64,000 nucleotides of DNA from CADEDH01 sp039201605 (GCA_039201605.1 JBCCRO010000021.1:27651-91650); one strand, 5' to 3'. Shown: positions 16,131-25,231, counted from the first letter of the stretch. A program made the numbers and translations. Notes: generated from the sequence alone by a model not told the origin.

Positions 16131-16897
16131 TGATCACTGCCGTCTGTTTCCTGTTGTTGGCCGCCACCGTGCCGTTATTGCGGGGGAGGCTCTCGCTGCT
16201 CGGCCGCATCCGGATCCAGGCCTGGTGGACGATCGTCCTGGCCCTGGTGATCCAGGTCTTCCTGCTCGAGATCTTCGCCGGCACCTTCGGCGGGTTGCTC
16301 GCCGCAACCATCCACCTGCTCAGCTACGGGCTGGCCCTGGTGTTCATGTGGCACAACCGCCACATCACCGGGATGGGCCTGACCGTCTTCGGCGGCCTGC
16401 TCAACCTGATCGCCATCGCCGCCAACGGCGGGGTGATGCCGGCCCAGCGTAAGGCGCTGGAGACCGCGGGCATCATCGTCGACTCGCCGGAGTTCGAGAA
16501 CTCGGCCGTCATCGACGACGCCCGACTGTGGTTCCTGGGTGACATCTTCGCCATCCCCGAGGGGATCCCGTTCGCCAACGTGTTCAGTATCGGCGACATC
16601 ATCCTCGTCTTCGGCGCCGGCATCACCGTCCACACGATCAGTCGATCGCACCTGGGCCGGCTGATCGTGCGCCTCAACCCACTCGCCACCGCCGACGCCA
16701 CCGCCGACCTCGGGCTCGCCGTCGACCAGGGGCCGAGCGTCGATCATGGGCTCGCTGTCGACCAGGGGCCGAGCGTCGACCAGTGGCCGACCGCCGGTGG
16801 CGGAGCGACGGCCGGAGCCACGTCGACCGGGACGATCGGGGCCGAGGAGGCCCCCGCCCCGAGCGACGAGCCGAACGAGCAGCGGCAGCCGCTCTAG
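16130..16897 (+). CDS. DUF5317-type membrane protein
   Basis: This 255-aa protein has four or five hydrophobic helices and the conserved middle GGVMPAQRKALE...DDARLWFLGDIFAIP...ANVFSIGDIILVFG, which I recognise as the actinobacterial DUF5317 family (function unknown). After the last helix (about residue 175) the tail is low-complexity with a repeated LAVDQGPSVD unit and a Gly/Ala/Thr-rich end. Its start overlaps the GGDEF-EAL stop (TGATG), so the two are coupled and may act together. Confidence 0.75.
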   Translation: MITAVCFLLLAATVPLLRGRLSLLGRIRIQAWWTIVLALVIQVFLLEIFAGTFGGLLAATIHLLSYGLALVFMWHNRHITGMGLTVFGGLLNLIAIAANGGVMPAQRKALETAGIIVDSPEFENSAVIDDARLWFLGDIFAIPEGIPFANVFSIGDIILVFGAGITVHTISRSHLGRLIVRLNPLATADATADLGLAVDQGPSVDHGLAVDQGPSVDQWPTAGGGATAGATSTGTIGAEEAPAPSDEPNEQRQPL

Positions 16898-16910
16898 GGG
16901 CGGCCGAGCG

Positions 16911-17309
16911 CTACTCGGCCGGGCCGGCGCCGTTGGCCGACGGCCCGATGGTGGAGTCGGTCAGCACCATCGAGATGCCGGTGGTGTCGACGGTGACCTC
17001 GTCGACCATGGGCGAGAGGACCTCGGTCACCTCGTCCTGGGCCGCCGGTCCCAGCGGGGCGTCGGGATTGCCGACGGTGATCGACAGCTGATCGGGCTCC
17101 CACTGGGCGTCGAGCCGGATGCGACCGGGACCGCGAAGCGCGGCGACCGACTCGTCGACGGCGAGGCGGAGCTTCTCGACATCGGCGATGTCGACCCCCA
17201 GGCGGAGGGCCAGACCGGCCACGGCGACGCGACCGATGCGGGAGAAATCGGGCGACGCCGGAAACGAGACACTCACCCGATCTTTGGTGCCGTCGTTCAT
17301 CGGTGCCAC
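16911..17309 (-). CDS. RsbW-like anti-sigma ATP-binding domain protein (divergent)
   Basis: This 132-aa protein resembles the HATPase_c anti-sigma regulators. The segment RVAVAGLALRLGVDIADVEKLRLAVDESVAAL matches their N-box helix, although the Asn that binds magnesium is replaced (AVDESV rather than AVDEA..N), and no clear G-box is present. Kinase activity is therefore doubtful. The GTG at 17309 shares its first base with the stop of the DNA ligase gene (TAGTG), which points to coupling. A downstream ATG at 17300 is the alternative start. Confidence 0.55.
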   Translation of the reverse strand: MAPMNDGTKDRVSVSFPASPDFSRIGRVAVAGLALRLGVDIADVEKLRLAVDESVAALRGPGRIRLDAQWEPDQLSITVGNPDAPLGPAAQDEVTEVLSPMVDEVTVDTTGISMVLTDSTIGPSANGAGPAE

Positions 17310-18304
17310 TATCCCATCTTTTCCTCGCCGGGTGGCAGTTCCCGAACAACGTCACGCGGGTCGTGGTCGGTGCGTAGTCCGAGGTAGACGGGGTGGCGGA
17401 TGTTGCCGGTCTCGGGCCATTCGCCGTAGCCGACCTCGACCACCCGCTCGGGCTCCACCCACCGGGGAGGACGGTCGACCTCGGGCACGGGATCGAAGGG
17501 GCAGTCATCGGTCGGGGTCAGGACGGCCTGCAGGCGGTGGCGGTCGCCGTCGGTCAGGCCGCTGCCCACCGCCCCGGCGCACACGAACCGGCCGTCGTGG
17601 TGGACGCCGATCAGGAGCGAGCCGATGGAGCCGGTCAACGCCCCCTGGCCGGGAAGCCATCCCCCGACCACGAACTCCTGCTGCCGACGGACCTTGATCT
17701 TGATCCACTGCTTCGATCGGGCGCCCGGCTCGTAGCGACTGTCGAGCCGCTTGGCCACGACGCCCTCCAACCCCCGCTCCCGGGCCAGGTCGACGAGGGC
17801 CTGGCCCGAACCGGTCGAGGCCGGCGGCACCCGCCACGCCGGGCCGTCGTCCACCAGTTCGGTGAGGAGACGGCGGCGGGTCTCGTAGGGGAGATCGAGG
17901 AGGGAGTTGCCGTCGAGGGCCAGGAGGTCGAAGACGATGAACACGACCGGGTGGGTGGTGACCAGGGTCGGGAGCGGATCGGTGACGTGCATCCGGTGCT
18001 GCAGCCGGGGGAAGGACGGGCGGTCGCCGTCGAACACCACCACCTCCCCGTCGAGGACGGCGCTTGTGGATACTGCGTCACGCAGGGTGGCCAGCTCCGG
18101 ATAGTGGCTGGTCACATCCCGCGCCGATATCGATCGGAGGGTGAGCGGACGATGTTCGTCGGACGGATGGGTGGTGGCCTGGAGTCGAACGCCGTCCCAC
18201 TTGAGCTCGAAGGCCCACCCGTCTCCGGCCGGCAGCGTTCCGAGCGCCGCCTTCATCGGAGCGACCCAACCCGGGGTGCTTCCGGGAGCAAGCGACGCGT
18301 TCAC
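17309..18304 (-). CDS. ATP-dependent DNA ligase, LigD-ligase/LigC type
   Basis: This 331-aa protein has adenylation motif I FELKWDGVR (catalytic Lys near residue 36), motif III DGEVVVFD, motif IV EGVVAKRLDSRY and motif V KQWIKIKV, followed by an OB-fold domain. It is a stand-alone ligase without the polymerase or nuclease domains of LigD, so it is LigC-like and probably acts in break repair or backup excision repair. The GTG at 18304 has no strong ribosome site. An internal ATG at 18256 would remove conserved N-terminal residues. It is divergent from the desaturase gene. Confidence 0.85.
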   Translation of the reverse strand: MNASLAPGSTPGWVAPMKAALGTLPAGDGWAFELKWDGVRLQATTHPSDEHRPLTLRSISARDVTSHYPELATLRDAVSTSAVLDGEVVVFDGDRPSFPRLQHRMHVTDPLPTLVTTHPVVFIVFDLLALDGNSLLDLPYETRRRLLTELVDDGPAWRVPPASTGSGQALVDLARERGLEGVVAKRLDSRYEPGARSKQWIKIKVRRQQEFVVGGWLPGQGALTGSIGSLLIGVHHDGRFVCAGAVGSGLTDGDRHRLQAVLTPTDDCPFDPVPEVDRPPRWVEPERVVEVGYGEWPETGNIRHPVYLGLRTDHDPRDVVRELPPGEEKMG

Positions 18305-18327
18305 TGGATTAAGGCTAGAGGTGACTT

Positions 18328-18369
18328 TTGACAAGGGGTTGACTCTCCCTACCGACCGGTCGGTAGGCT
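18328..18369 (+). promoter_or_regulatory. Desaturase promoter with 18-bp perfect palindrome
   Basis: CTACCGACCGGTCGGTAG (18349-18366) is a perfect palindrome of the kind bound by TetR-family repressors. It overlaps a promoter made of TTGACT (18339-18344), a 19-bp spacer and TAGGCT (18364-18369). Transcription would begin at about 18377, exactly at the GTG of the desaturase gene, so the mRNA is probably leaderless and repressed by occlusion of the -10. No TetR gene is adjacent. Confidence 0.7.
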
Positions 18370-18376
18370 GGGGGTC

Positions 18377-19339
18377 GTGGTACTCGACGCTGACACCTCC
18401 CTCCTCGCCGAGCTCGAACCCGAGGCCGAACGTTTGCTCGAACGGCACCTCTCGGCTGTCAAGAACTGGCACCCGCACACCTATGTGCCCTACTCCCGGG
18501 GGGAGGACTTCCCGCCCGACTACGAATGGCAACCTTCCGAGTCCGCGATGCCCGACGACGTCAGAAGCGCGCTCTACGTGAACCTGCTGACCGAGGACAA
18601 CCTGCCGTACTACTTCCGCGACATCGAGCGGATGTTCGGCAAGGACGGCGCCTGGGGTGAGTGGGTCCGCCGGTGGACGGCCGAGGAAGGCCGCCACTCG
18701 ATCGTGATCCGCGACTACCTCACCGTCACCCGGGCCATCGACCCCCTCGCCCTCGAAGAGGGGCGGATGGCGCAGATGAGCGGCGGTCAGGTGCCGGAGC
18801 CGCCGACGGCGGCCGACGGCCTGATCTATGTGACGCTGCAGGAGCTCGCCACCCGGATCTCCCATCGCAACACCGGGACCAAGATCCGCAACGTCGACGA
18901 GGTCGGCTCCAGGATCATGAACCGGGTGGCGCAGGACGAGAACCTGCACTTCCTCTTCTACCGGGACGTGGCCAGCGCCATCATCGAGGTCGATCCGAGT
19001 CAGGCCGTCGAGGCGATGGAGCGTCAGATCTGCGGCTTCACCATGCCGGGCGACGGCATCCCCGGTTTCAAGGAGCACGCCAAGCTCATCGCCAACGCCG
19101 GTATCTACGATCTGGCCGCCCACTACACCCAGATCCTCAAGCCGATCGTGCTCACCCACTGGAAGCTGCCCGACCTCACCGGCCTGACCGCCGAGGCCGA
19201 GGCCGCCCGGGATCGGACGATGAGGTACATCGAGAAGTCGAGGAAGGTGGCCGAAAGGCTGACCGACCGGCGCAAGTCCCGGGAGGAAGCCCGGGCCCAG
19301 GCCGAGGCCGAAGGCAAGCCGGTCGCCGTCAACGCCTGA
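18377..19339 (+). CDS. desA: Acyl-ACP desaturase (soluble di-iron)
   Basis: This 320-aa protein matches the stearoyl-ACP desaturase family. The iron ligands are seen in LLTEDNLPYY, TAEEGRHS (EExxH) and AQDENLHF (DExxH), all with normal spacing. It introduces a cis double bond into acyl-ACP and uses ferredoxin and oxygen. The GTG at 18377 sits at the predicted transcription start, so it may be leaderless. The C-terminal 50 residues are helical and Arg/Glu-rich. Regulation by the palindrome at 18349-18366 fits control of membrane fluidity by a fatty-acid-sensing repressor. Confidence 0.9.
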   Translation: MVLDADTSLLAELEPEAERLLERHLSAVKNWHPHTYVPYSRGEDFPPDYEWQPSESAMPDDVRSALYVNLLTEDNLPYYFRDIERMFGKDGAWGEWVRRWTAEEGRHSIVIRDYLTVTRAIDPLALEEGRMAQMSGGQVPEPPTAADGLIYVTLQELATRISHRNTGTKIRNVDEVGSRIMNRVAQDENLHFLFYRDVASAIIEVDPSQAVEAMERQICGFTMPGDGIPGFKEHAKLIANAGIYDLAAHYTQILKPIVLTHWKLPDLTGLTAEAEAARDRTMRYIEKSRKVAERLTDRRKSREEARAQAEAEGKPVAVNA

Positions 19340-19385
19340 TCCACGGCGCAACCCGGCCCCACGGTGGGCACTAGGGTCGTCATCG

Positions 19386-20594
19386 ATGCCAGTCACCCCT
19401 GACGACGTGGCCCGCGCCGCCTCGGTCATCGCCGACGACGTGGTGCGCACGCCCACGCAGACCTCGAGCACGCTCTCGGACCTGACCGGGGCCGAGATCG
19501 TGGTCAAGTTCGAGAACCTGCAGTTCACGGGCTCGTTCAAGGATCGGGGCGCCGCCAACCACCTCCGCTCGCTCGGGGCCGACGGCATCGCCCGGGGCGT
19601 CGTGGCGATGTCGGCCGGCAACCACGCCCAGGGCGTGGCCTACCACGCCGCCCGCCTCGGTACCGAGGCCGTGATCGTCATGCCGGAATCGGCGCCGTTC
19701 AGCAAGGTCACCAACACCGGGTCCCTCGGGGCCAGGGTGGTGCAGGCCGGCTCCAACCTGGCCGAGTGTCGGATGGAGCTGGAGCTCCTCCAGGCGGCCC
19801 ACGGGTACCACTTCGTGCCGCCCTACGACGACGCCGCCGTGATCGCCGGCCAGGGCACCGTCGCCCTCGAGATGCTGGAGGACCGGCGCGATCTCGACGT
19901 CCTGGTCGTGCCCTTCGGCGGCGGGGGCCTGCTGTCGGGGATGGCCTTGGCGGCCAAGGCGGTCCGGCCCGACATCGAGATCATCGGCGTGCAGGTCGGG
20001 GCCTACCCCCAGGCCGCCTCCCGCTTCCATGGGCGCCCCATCGAGCCCGAGCCCACCGAGACCGTGGCCGACGGCATCGCGGTGAAGGGCCTGGGCGATC
20101 TGACGACCCCGATCGTGGCCGACCTCGTCGACGATGTGATCGTGGTGTCCGAGCGCGACACCGAGCGGGCGATCGCCCTCTATGCCGAGATCGAGAAGAC
20201 GGTGGCCGAGGGGGCCGGGGCGGTGCCGCTGGCTGCGGTGTTGGCCGATAGGCAGCGGTTCGCCGGTCGGAAGGTCGGCCTCGTCCTCTCGGGGGGCAAC
20301 ATCGACAGCCGCATTCTGGCCTCGGTGCTCACCCGGGCTCTCGTCCGCACCGATCGGGTCTCGGCCCTGCGGATCACGGTGTCCGACCTCCCGGGCCAGC
20401 TGGCCCCGATCGTCGAGACCATCGCCGGTCGGGGGGCCAACGTCATCGAGATCGAGCACCGGCGCACCTTCGACGACATCTCGGTCCGCACCGTCAACAT
20501 CGACCTGGTGATCGAGACCCGCGATCCGGCCCACCGCGACGCCGTGGTGGCCGACCTGGCCGCCCTGGGCCACACCGTCGACGTCGTGGCCTGA
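19386..20594 (+). CDS. ilvA: Threonine ammonia-lyase with ACT domain
   Basis: This 402-aa PLP enzyme deaminates threonine to 2-oxobutanoate. The PLP lysine lies in TGSFKDRGAANHL (about residue 58), the glycine-rich phosphate loop is PFGGGGLLSG, and LSGGNID is near the end of the catalytic part. Residues about 325-400 (LRITVSDLPGQLAPIVETIAGRGANVIEIEHRR) form an ACT-type regulatory domain. The length matches the short catabolic/biosynthetic single-ACT class. It stands 46 bp after the desaturase gene and may be read from the same transcript. Confidence 0.9.
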   Translation: MPVTPDDVARAASVIADDVVRTPTQTSSTLSDLTGAEIVVKFENLQFTGSFKDRGAANHLRSLGADGIARGVVAMSAGNHAQGVAYHAARLGTEAVIVMPESAPFSKVTNTGSLGARVVQAGSNLAECRMELELLQAAHGYHFVPPYDDAAVIAGQGTVALEMLEDRRDLDVLVVPFGGGGLLSGMALAAKAVRPDIEIIGVQVGAYPQAASRFHGRPIEPEPTETVADGIAVKGLGDLTTPIVADLVDDVIVVSERDTERAIALYAEIEKTVAEGAGAVPLAAVLADRQRFAGRKVGLVLSGGNIDSRILASVLTRALVRTDRVSALRITVSDLPGQLAPIVETIAGRGANVIEIEHRRTFDDISVRTVNIDLVIETRDPAHRDAVVADLAALGHTVDVVA

Positions 20595-20649
20595 AGCGGG
20601 CCGAGCGGGCCACCGGCGGGTTCCTGCCGCTCCGTCGCCCGACCGGGCA

Positions 20650-21456
20650 ATGGACACCGACGGCGACGGTGGGCCACGATCGCAGGCGATGGACGACGAC
20701 TCGCCCGACGCGCCCGATGCCGCCGAAGGCGCCCCCTCTGCGGGCGGCGCCGCACGGGCGGCGGCCGATGGCGGCGAGGCATCGACCGAGGGCCCCTCAC
20801 CCCTCGACGGGCTGGGCGTCCTCGCCATGGAGACCGTCGCCGTCGACGACGACCTCGATCACCTCGAGCTCTACACCACCGGTGGTCTGCTGACCCTGCT
20901 GTGGCACGGCGGCGCCGATCTCGACGCCGTCGTGGTGTGCCTCGGGGGCGCCATGGGCGGCCTGCTCGGTCCCGATGGCGGCCTGTTCCACCGGCTGGGT
21001 CGGGCGCTACCCGAGCGGGGCATCGGGGTGCTGCGGGTCTCGTATCGCCGCCCCAACGACCTCGGGGCCTGCATCCACGACGCCCTGGCCGCCATGGAGC
21101 TGGCCGCCCGTCACGGCGCCCACCGGTTCGTCACCGTCGGTCACTCCTTCGGTGGCGCCGTCGCCATCCAGGCCGCCGCCCACCTCGACGTGCGGTCGGT
21201 ACCCGGGGTGGTCACCCTGGCCACCCAGTCCGCAGGATGCGAGGCGGTCGAGACATTGACCGACCGCGACCTGCTCTTCCTGCACGGCACCAACGACCAG
21301 ATCCTGCCCCACCACGCCAGCGAGCTGGTGCGGATGCTGGCCGGCCATGGCGAACTAGAACTCCTGGACGGAGCCGACCATCTCCTGCGGCCGATGGGAT
21401 CGACGGTGCTGGCGCGCCTACTCGACCATCTGCCGTCGGTGGTGGACCCCGCCTGA
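20650..21456 (+). CDS. Alpha/beta-hydrolase fold protein
   Basis: The catalytic domain shows the nucleophile elbow VGHSFGGAV, an acid in LHGTNDQILP, and a histidine in LDGADHLLRP, so the Ser/Asp/His triad is complete. The substrate is unknown. The first 58 residues are low-complexity Asp/Ala/Gly/Pro and have no ribosome site. Starts at 20650, 20689 or 20827 (METVAVDDD) are all possible, and the last would leave just the folded domain (209 aa). Confidence 0.72.
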   Translation: MDTDGDGGPRSQAMDDDSPDAPDAAEGAPSAGGAARAAADGGEASTEGPSPLDGLGVLAMETVAVDDDLDHLELYTTGGLLTLLWHGGADLDAVVVCLGGAMGGLLGPDGGLFHRLGRALPERGIGVLRVSYRRPNDLGACIHDALAAMELAARHGAHRFVTVGHSFGGAVAIQAAAHLDVRSVPGVVTLATQSAGCEAVETLTDRDLLFLHGTNDQILPHHASELVRMLAGHGELELLDGADHLLRPMGSTVLARLLDHLPSVVDPA

Positions 21457-21481
21457 TCGGCGGGTCGGGGGAGCGGGTGGC

Positions 21482-21652
21482 TCAGGCCGCCTTCGGGGTG
21501 GCCAGCTCCTCGGCCTCGGCCGCCGTGGTGCCGAACTCGGCCACGAGGGCCTCTTGGATCTCGGCCTCGGTCAAACCCTGTTCTCGCAAATAGACGGCAG
21601 CTCGGCGGGCGAAATCATCTTCGAAACCGTCGGCGTTGGTGGATCCCGTCAT
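21482..21652 (-). CDS. 56-aa acidic helical protein
   Basis: An ATG at 21652, preceded by AAAGGAG at good spacing, opens a 56-codon frame: MTGSTNADGFEDDFARRAAV, then YLREQGLTEAEIQEALVAEFG, then TTAAEAEELATPKAA. The middle looks like a UBA-like or small helical bundle, but I recognise no family. It stands alone. The 232 bp between it and the next gene (21653-21884) hold its promoter region and nothing else I can support. Confidence 0.6.
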   Translation of the reverse strand: MTGSTNADGFEDDFARRAAVYLREQGLTEAEIQEALVAEFGTTAAEAEELATPKAA

Positions 21653-21884
21653 GTCATTGCTCCTTTGCAATCTGCGAGCGGGTGGGCTGGATCTCTCTCC
21701 ACTTGTACTGGCTTGAAGCGTTGCGTGTACAGCGGGAAGACCGGTCGTAACACCTTTGCCATGGCGGGCGTCGCCAAACTGTTGTGGACGGCGATAACCC
21801 AACGGGCGACTGGCTTGTCGTTGGGCATCGATACCTTGAGGAGGCTTGCCCGGGTGTCGCTGGGTAGGGCTGCTTGTCCCTTCT

Positions 21885-22940
21885 TCAGGACGAAATCAGG
21901 GTCACCTCATAGAGCACCGGCCACTCCTTACCCGTGAGCCAAAAGGTGCCCCGTTCCGGGTGGTACGCAATGCCATTCAGCACCTCCCGATTGGTGTCCT
22001 CGTACCCCTCCGGAACGAGCGAACTGGCATCAATGACGGCGTCGATCTCGCCGGTCTCGGTATTGATGACGACGATGGCGTTGGTCTGCCACACGTTGGC
22101 CAGAACCTGGTCGCCGACGCAGGCCAGTTCGTTGAGATCCTCGACCGGTTGCCCGCTGATCGACACCGACACCGATCGGAGGACCTCGAAGGTGTCGGGC
22201 CGTCGGAAGGTGAGGGTGTCGGAGCCGTCGGTCATGGCCAGCGCCTCGCCGTCGTGGCAGAGGCCCCACCCCTCGCCCCGGTAGGCACCGAGTCGTCGCT
22301 CGGGCTCGGGGGGCGTCGACGTCGTCGGCTCGGCCAGATCGGTGACCAACAGCGTCTCGCTCTGCCAGGTGAGCTGCAGGGCCTGGCCGTCGACGACGGT
22401 GACCCCCTCGGCGAACAAGTCCTCCTCGGCCAGATCCAGCCGCCAGAAGTCGGCCCCGGTCTCGGGGTCGAACAGGCGAAGGCTGGAGGCGTCCCACCCG
22501 CCGCCGCTCTCGAGCAGGGCGTCGTCGACGAACTCGAGGCCCTGGGTGAAGACCGTCGTGTCGTGCGGGTACTCGGCCACCACCTGCGGCACGTAGTTGC
22601 CGGCCAGGGGCTCGGGGTCGACCGGTTCGGCAGCCGCCTGCTGCTCCTCGGTCTCCCCGGTCGACTCGGCACCCGTGTCGGTCTCGAGGTCGTCCCCGGC
22701 GGCGCCGCCCTCTCCCGCCGCCACGCCGGTGGGCGGGTCCTCCGCCACCGTCGCTCCGGCGGCGGTCGTCGTGGTGGCGATGGTGAGGGCGGGCGTCGCC
22801 CCGTCGTCGCTCGAGCAGGCGGCGATGGTCAACGCCAAAGCCAGGGCGAGTGCTGGGCCGAGCACCGTCGCCGGCGTTGGGCCGACCGGGCGCCGTCGGG
22901 CCGACCGTTCGGCGGCGGCGCTGTTCGGCGAGGGAACCAT
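21885..22940 (-). CDS. Glutaminyl-peptide cyclotransferase-like lipoprotein
   Basis: The mature region (GLEFVDDALLESGGGWDASSLRLFDPETG...LNELACVGDQVLANVWQTNAIVVINTETGEI...VLNGIAYHPERGTFWLTGKEWPVLYEV) matches the five-bladed beta-propeller glutaminyl cyclases (PF05096 type), which form N-terminal pyroglutamate. The N-terminus is a signal peptide with the lipobox TIAACSS, followed by a Thr/Ala/Glu-rich linker, so it is a surface lipoprotein. I chose the ATG at 22940. The frame is open to 23033, and no start has a clear ribosome site. Confidence 0.83.
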   Translation of the reverse strand: MVPSPNSAAAERSARRRPVGPTPATVLGPALALALALTIAACSSDDGATPALTIATTTTAAGATVAEDPPTGVAAGEGGAAGDDLETDTGAESTGETEEQQAAAEPVDPEPLAGNYVPQVVAEYPHDTTVFTQGLEFVDDALLESGGGWDASSLRLFDPETGADFWRLDLAEEDLFAEGVTVVDGQALQLTWQSETLLVTDLAEPTTSTPPEPERRLGAYRGEGWGLCHDGEALAMTDGSDTLTFRRPDTFEVLRSVSVSISGQPVEDLNELACVGDQVLANVWQTNAIVVINTETGEIDAVIDASSLVPEGYEDTNREVLNGIAYHPERGTFWLTGKEWPVLYEVTLISS

Positions 22941-23058
22941 GGGGGCCGACGGTAGTGGGCGGGTGGCGGGGTGAGGGCTCGCCGTCGGCGTCGGGGCGGA
23001 CCGAACGCTGGTTCCCATCTCGCCAAGCCGCATAGGGTGTCACGGGGAAAGGGGGCCC

Positions 23059-24291
23059 ATGACCGCAACCAGTCCAGTCGACGCTGCCGACGCCCGTCCG
23101 GCGTTCGACGCCGCATCGCTCCTGGCCGACGCCGGCGATCTGTTGGCCGACGTCGTCGCCCTCCGCCGCCGCATTCACGCCGAGCCCGAGGTGGGGCTGT
23201 TCCTCCCCCGCACGCAGGCCCAGGTGCTCGACGCCCTGGCCGACCTCGATCTCGACATCGCCGTCGGCGACACCGTCAGCTCCGTGGTCGCCACCATGGT
23301 TGGTGACGCCGAAGGGCCCACCATCCTCCTGCGGGCCGACATGGACGCCCTCCCGATGCCCGAGGACACGGGGCTGGAGTTCGCCAGCGTCAACGAGGGG
23401 GTCATGCACGCCTGCGGTCACGACGCCCACGTGGCCATGCTGTACGGCGCCGCCCGGTTGCTGGCCGCCCGCCGCTCGGAGCTGCGGGGCACGGTGAAGT
23501 TCTTCTTCCAGCCCGGCGAGGAGGGTTACGCCGGGGCCAAGACGTGCATCGAGGAGGGCCTGCTCACCTCACCCGACGTCGACAGTGCCTTCGCCCTCCA
23601 CATCTCGCCCAACCTGCCGAGCGGCGCCCTCACCACCCGGCCGGGCTCGCTGATGGCCTCGGCCGACGAACTGCGCATCGAGGTCCGGGGCAGGGGCGGC
23701 CACGCCTCCGCCCCCCATCGGGCCGTCGACCCGGTGCCGGTGGTGGCCGAGATCATCCTCGCCCTCCAGGCCCACGTCACCCGGTCGGTCGATGTCTTCG
23801 ATCCGGCCGTCCTGACGGTGGCCACGGTCCATGCCGGCACCGCGGGCAACGTCATCCCCGAGACGGCGGAGTTGACGGGCACGATCCGGGCCGTGTCGGA
23901 GATCAGCCGTCGTCAGTTGCACGGTGGTCTCCACCGGGTGGCCCATCACGTGGCCGCCGCCCACGACTGCGAGGCCACCGTCGACATCGCCGAGGGCTAT
24001 CCGGTCACGGTCAACGACGGCGGGTTCGTCGACTTCGCCACCGCCGTGATGGGCGACCTGATCGGCGCCGACCGGGTGCGTCGCATGCCGTACCCGATCA
24101 TGGGAGCCGAGGACTTCAGCTACATCCTCCGGGAGGTGCCGGGATGCATGGCCTTCCTCGGCGTGTGTCCTCCCGGCACCCACCCCCAGGAGGCGGCGGC
24201 CTGCCACTCCAACCGGATGGTGCTCGACGAGGGGGCGATGACCACCGGCATGGCGACCCACGCCGCCGTGGCGTTGTCGTACCTGGCCTGA
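23059..24291 (+). CDS. M20-family amidohydrolase (hippurate/IAA-amino acid hydrolase-like)
   Basis: This 410-aa metallopeptidase-fold enzyme has MHACGHDAHVAML and QPGEEGYAGA (metal ligands and general base) and the distal ligand region PYPIMGAEDFSYIL. The lid/dimerisation domain (RIEVRGRGGHASAPH) is present. The family cleaves N-acyl or N-carbamoyl amino acids. The substrate cannot be read. An Lrp-family regulator gene follows in the opposite direction, with 32 bp between the stops. Confidence 0.88.
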   Translation: MTATSPVDAADARPAFDAASLLADAGDLLADVVALRRRIHAEPEVGLFLPRTQAQVLDALADLDLDIAVGDTVSSVVATMVGDAEGPTILLRADMDALPMPEDTGLEFASVNEGVMHACGHDAHVAMLYGAARLLAARRSELRGTVKFFFQPGEEGYAGAKTCIEEGLLTSPDVDSAFALHISPNLPSGALTTRPGSLMASADELRIEVRGRGGHASAPHRAVDPVPVVAEIILALQAHVTRSVDVFDPAVLTVATVHAGTAGNVIPETAELTGTIRAVSEISRRQLHGGLHRVAHHVAAAHDCEATVDIAEGYPVTVNDGGFVDFATAVMGDLIGADRVRRMPYPIMGAEDFSYILREVPGCMAFLGVCPPGTHPQEAAACHSNRMVLDEGAMTTGMATHAAVALSYLA

Positions 24292-24323
24292 GTGGGGGCG
24301 GCCGGCGGCCCGTCCGCGTCGGC

Positions 24324-24782
24324 TCAGGCGTAGCCGAGCGGAAGCGAGGTGGTGTTCTTCATCTCCTCCATGACGAACGTCGAGCGCACGTCGTAGAGGT
24401 CGACCTCCTCGATGAGCCGCTGGTAGAAGGCGTCGTAGGCGGCGATGTCGGGCACCCGGACCTTCAGCAGGTAGTCGACCTCACCGCTGGTGCGGAACGC
24501 CTCGACCACCTCGTCGAACCGCTCGATGCCGGCCACGAACCGGGCGAGCCACTCCCGGTTGTGCTGGTTGGTGCGGACGAGGACGAGGGCGGTGACCCCG
24601 AGGTTGACGGCCTCGGGGGCGACGAGGGCCACCCGACCCGTGATCACGCCGCTGTCCTCCAGGTTGCGGATGCGGCGCCAGCACGGCGTGGCGCTCAGCC
24701 CGACCGCTTCGCCGATCTCCCGGACCGACAGCGTCGCGTCGCGTTGCAGCAATAGGAGGATTTGTCGATCAACTTCGTCCAC
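24324..24782 (-). CDS. Lrp/AsnC-family transcriptional regulator
   Basis: This 152-aa protein has an N-terminal winged helix (DEVDRQILLLLQRDATLSVREIGEAVGLSATPCWRRIRNLE) and a C-terminal RAM/AsnC ligand domain (GEVDYLLKVRVPDIAAYDAFYQRL). It senses an amino acid or small metabolite. The start is GTG at 24782 with no ribosome site. TAACGT lies 6 nt before it on the minus strand, so the mRNA is probably leaderless. Its promoter faces that of the DUF6356 gene across 113 bp. Confidence 0.9.
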   Translation of the reverse strand: MDEVDRQILLLLQRDATLSVREIGEAVGLSATPCWRRIRNLEDSGVITGRVALVAPEAVNLGVTALVLVRTNQHNREWLARFVAGIERFDEVVEAFRTSGEVDYLLKVRVPDIAAYDAFYQRLIEEVDLYDVRSTFVMEEMKNTTSLPLGYA

Positions 24783-24895
24783 AATAGAACGTTATCGCGT
24801 TTGAAGATGCAGGAACGGATCGATCATCTACTATCGACCGCTGGGCGGGCAATGATCGACCGGATCGTTCCGGCGGTTTTTCGTACGATGGACAT

Positions 24896-25165
24896 ATGGG
24901 GATCAGGAACCGCTTCACCGACCATCCCGCCCAGGTGGGCGAGACCTACTTCGAGCACCAGAAGGTGGCGCTGCGCTACAGCCGTCAGCTGTTCGTGGCC
25001 TCGATGCAGGCCGCCGTGCACTCGGTGTTGCCGTGGTGCTGTTGCACCTCGGCCAGCGACCGCATCCACGAGATGCACGGTGAGATCACGGCCGGGGCCC
25101 GAGGCCGGCTGGCCCAGGGTGCGCCACATTCGGCGAACGATCCCGCCACCGCCGTCACCGTCTAG
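24896..25165 (+). CDS. DUF6356 family protein
   Basis: This 89-aa protein contains DHPAQVGETYFEHQKVALRY, an ...AAVHSVLPWCCCTSAS... helix and DRIHEMH, the pattern of DUF6356, a small family with a membrane-associated helix and unknown function. The CCC triplet in the helix is unusual. It is divergent from the Lrp-type regulator, which may control it. Confidence 0.75.
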   Translation: MGIRNRFTDHPAQVGETYFEHQKVALRYSRQLFVASMQAAVHSVLPWCCCTSASDRIHEMHGEITAGARGRLAQGAPHSANDPATAVTV

Positions 25166-25215
25166 AGCACGTCATCGACGCCGGGGCGTCGGCCTGTCGT
25201 GGCGGTGCCGAGCCC

Positions 25216-25231
25216 GGGCCGGATTCGGCCC
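25216..25231. terminator. Small GC-rich hairpin between convergent genes
   Basis: GGGCCG and CGGCCC close on the loop GATT, between the end of the DUF6356 gene and the end of the convergent 132-aa gene at 25240. There is no T-tract on either side. It is a plausible bidirectional terminator but short. Confidence 0.35.
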
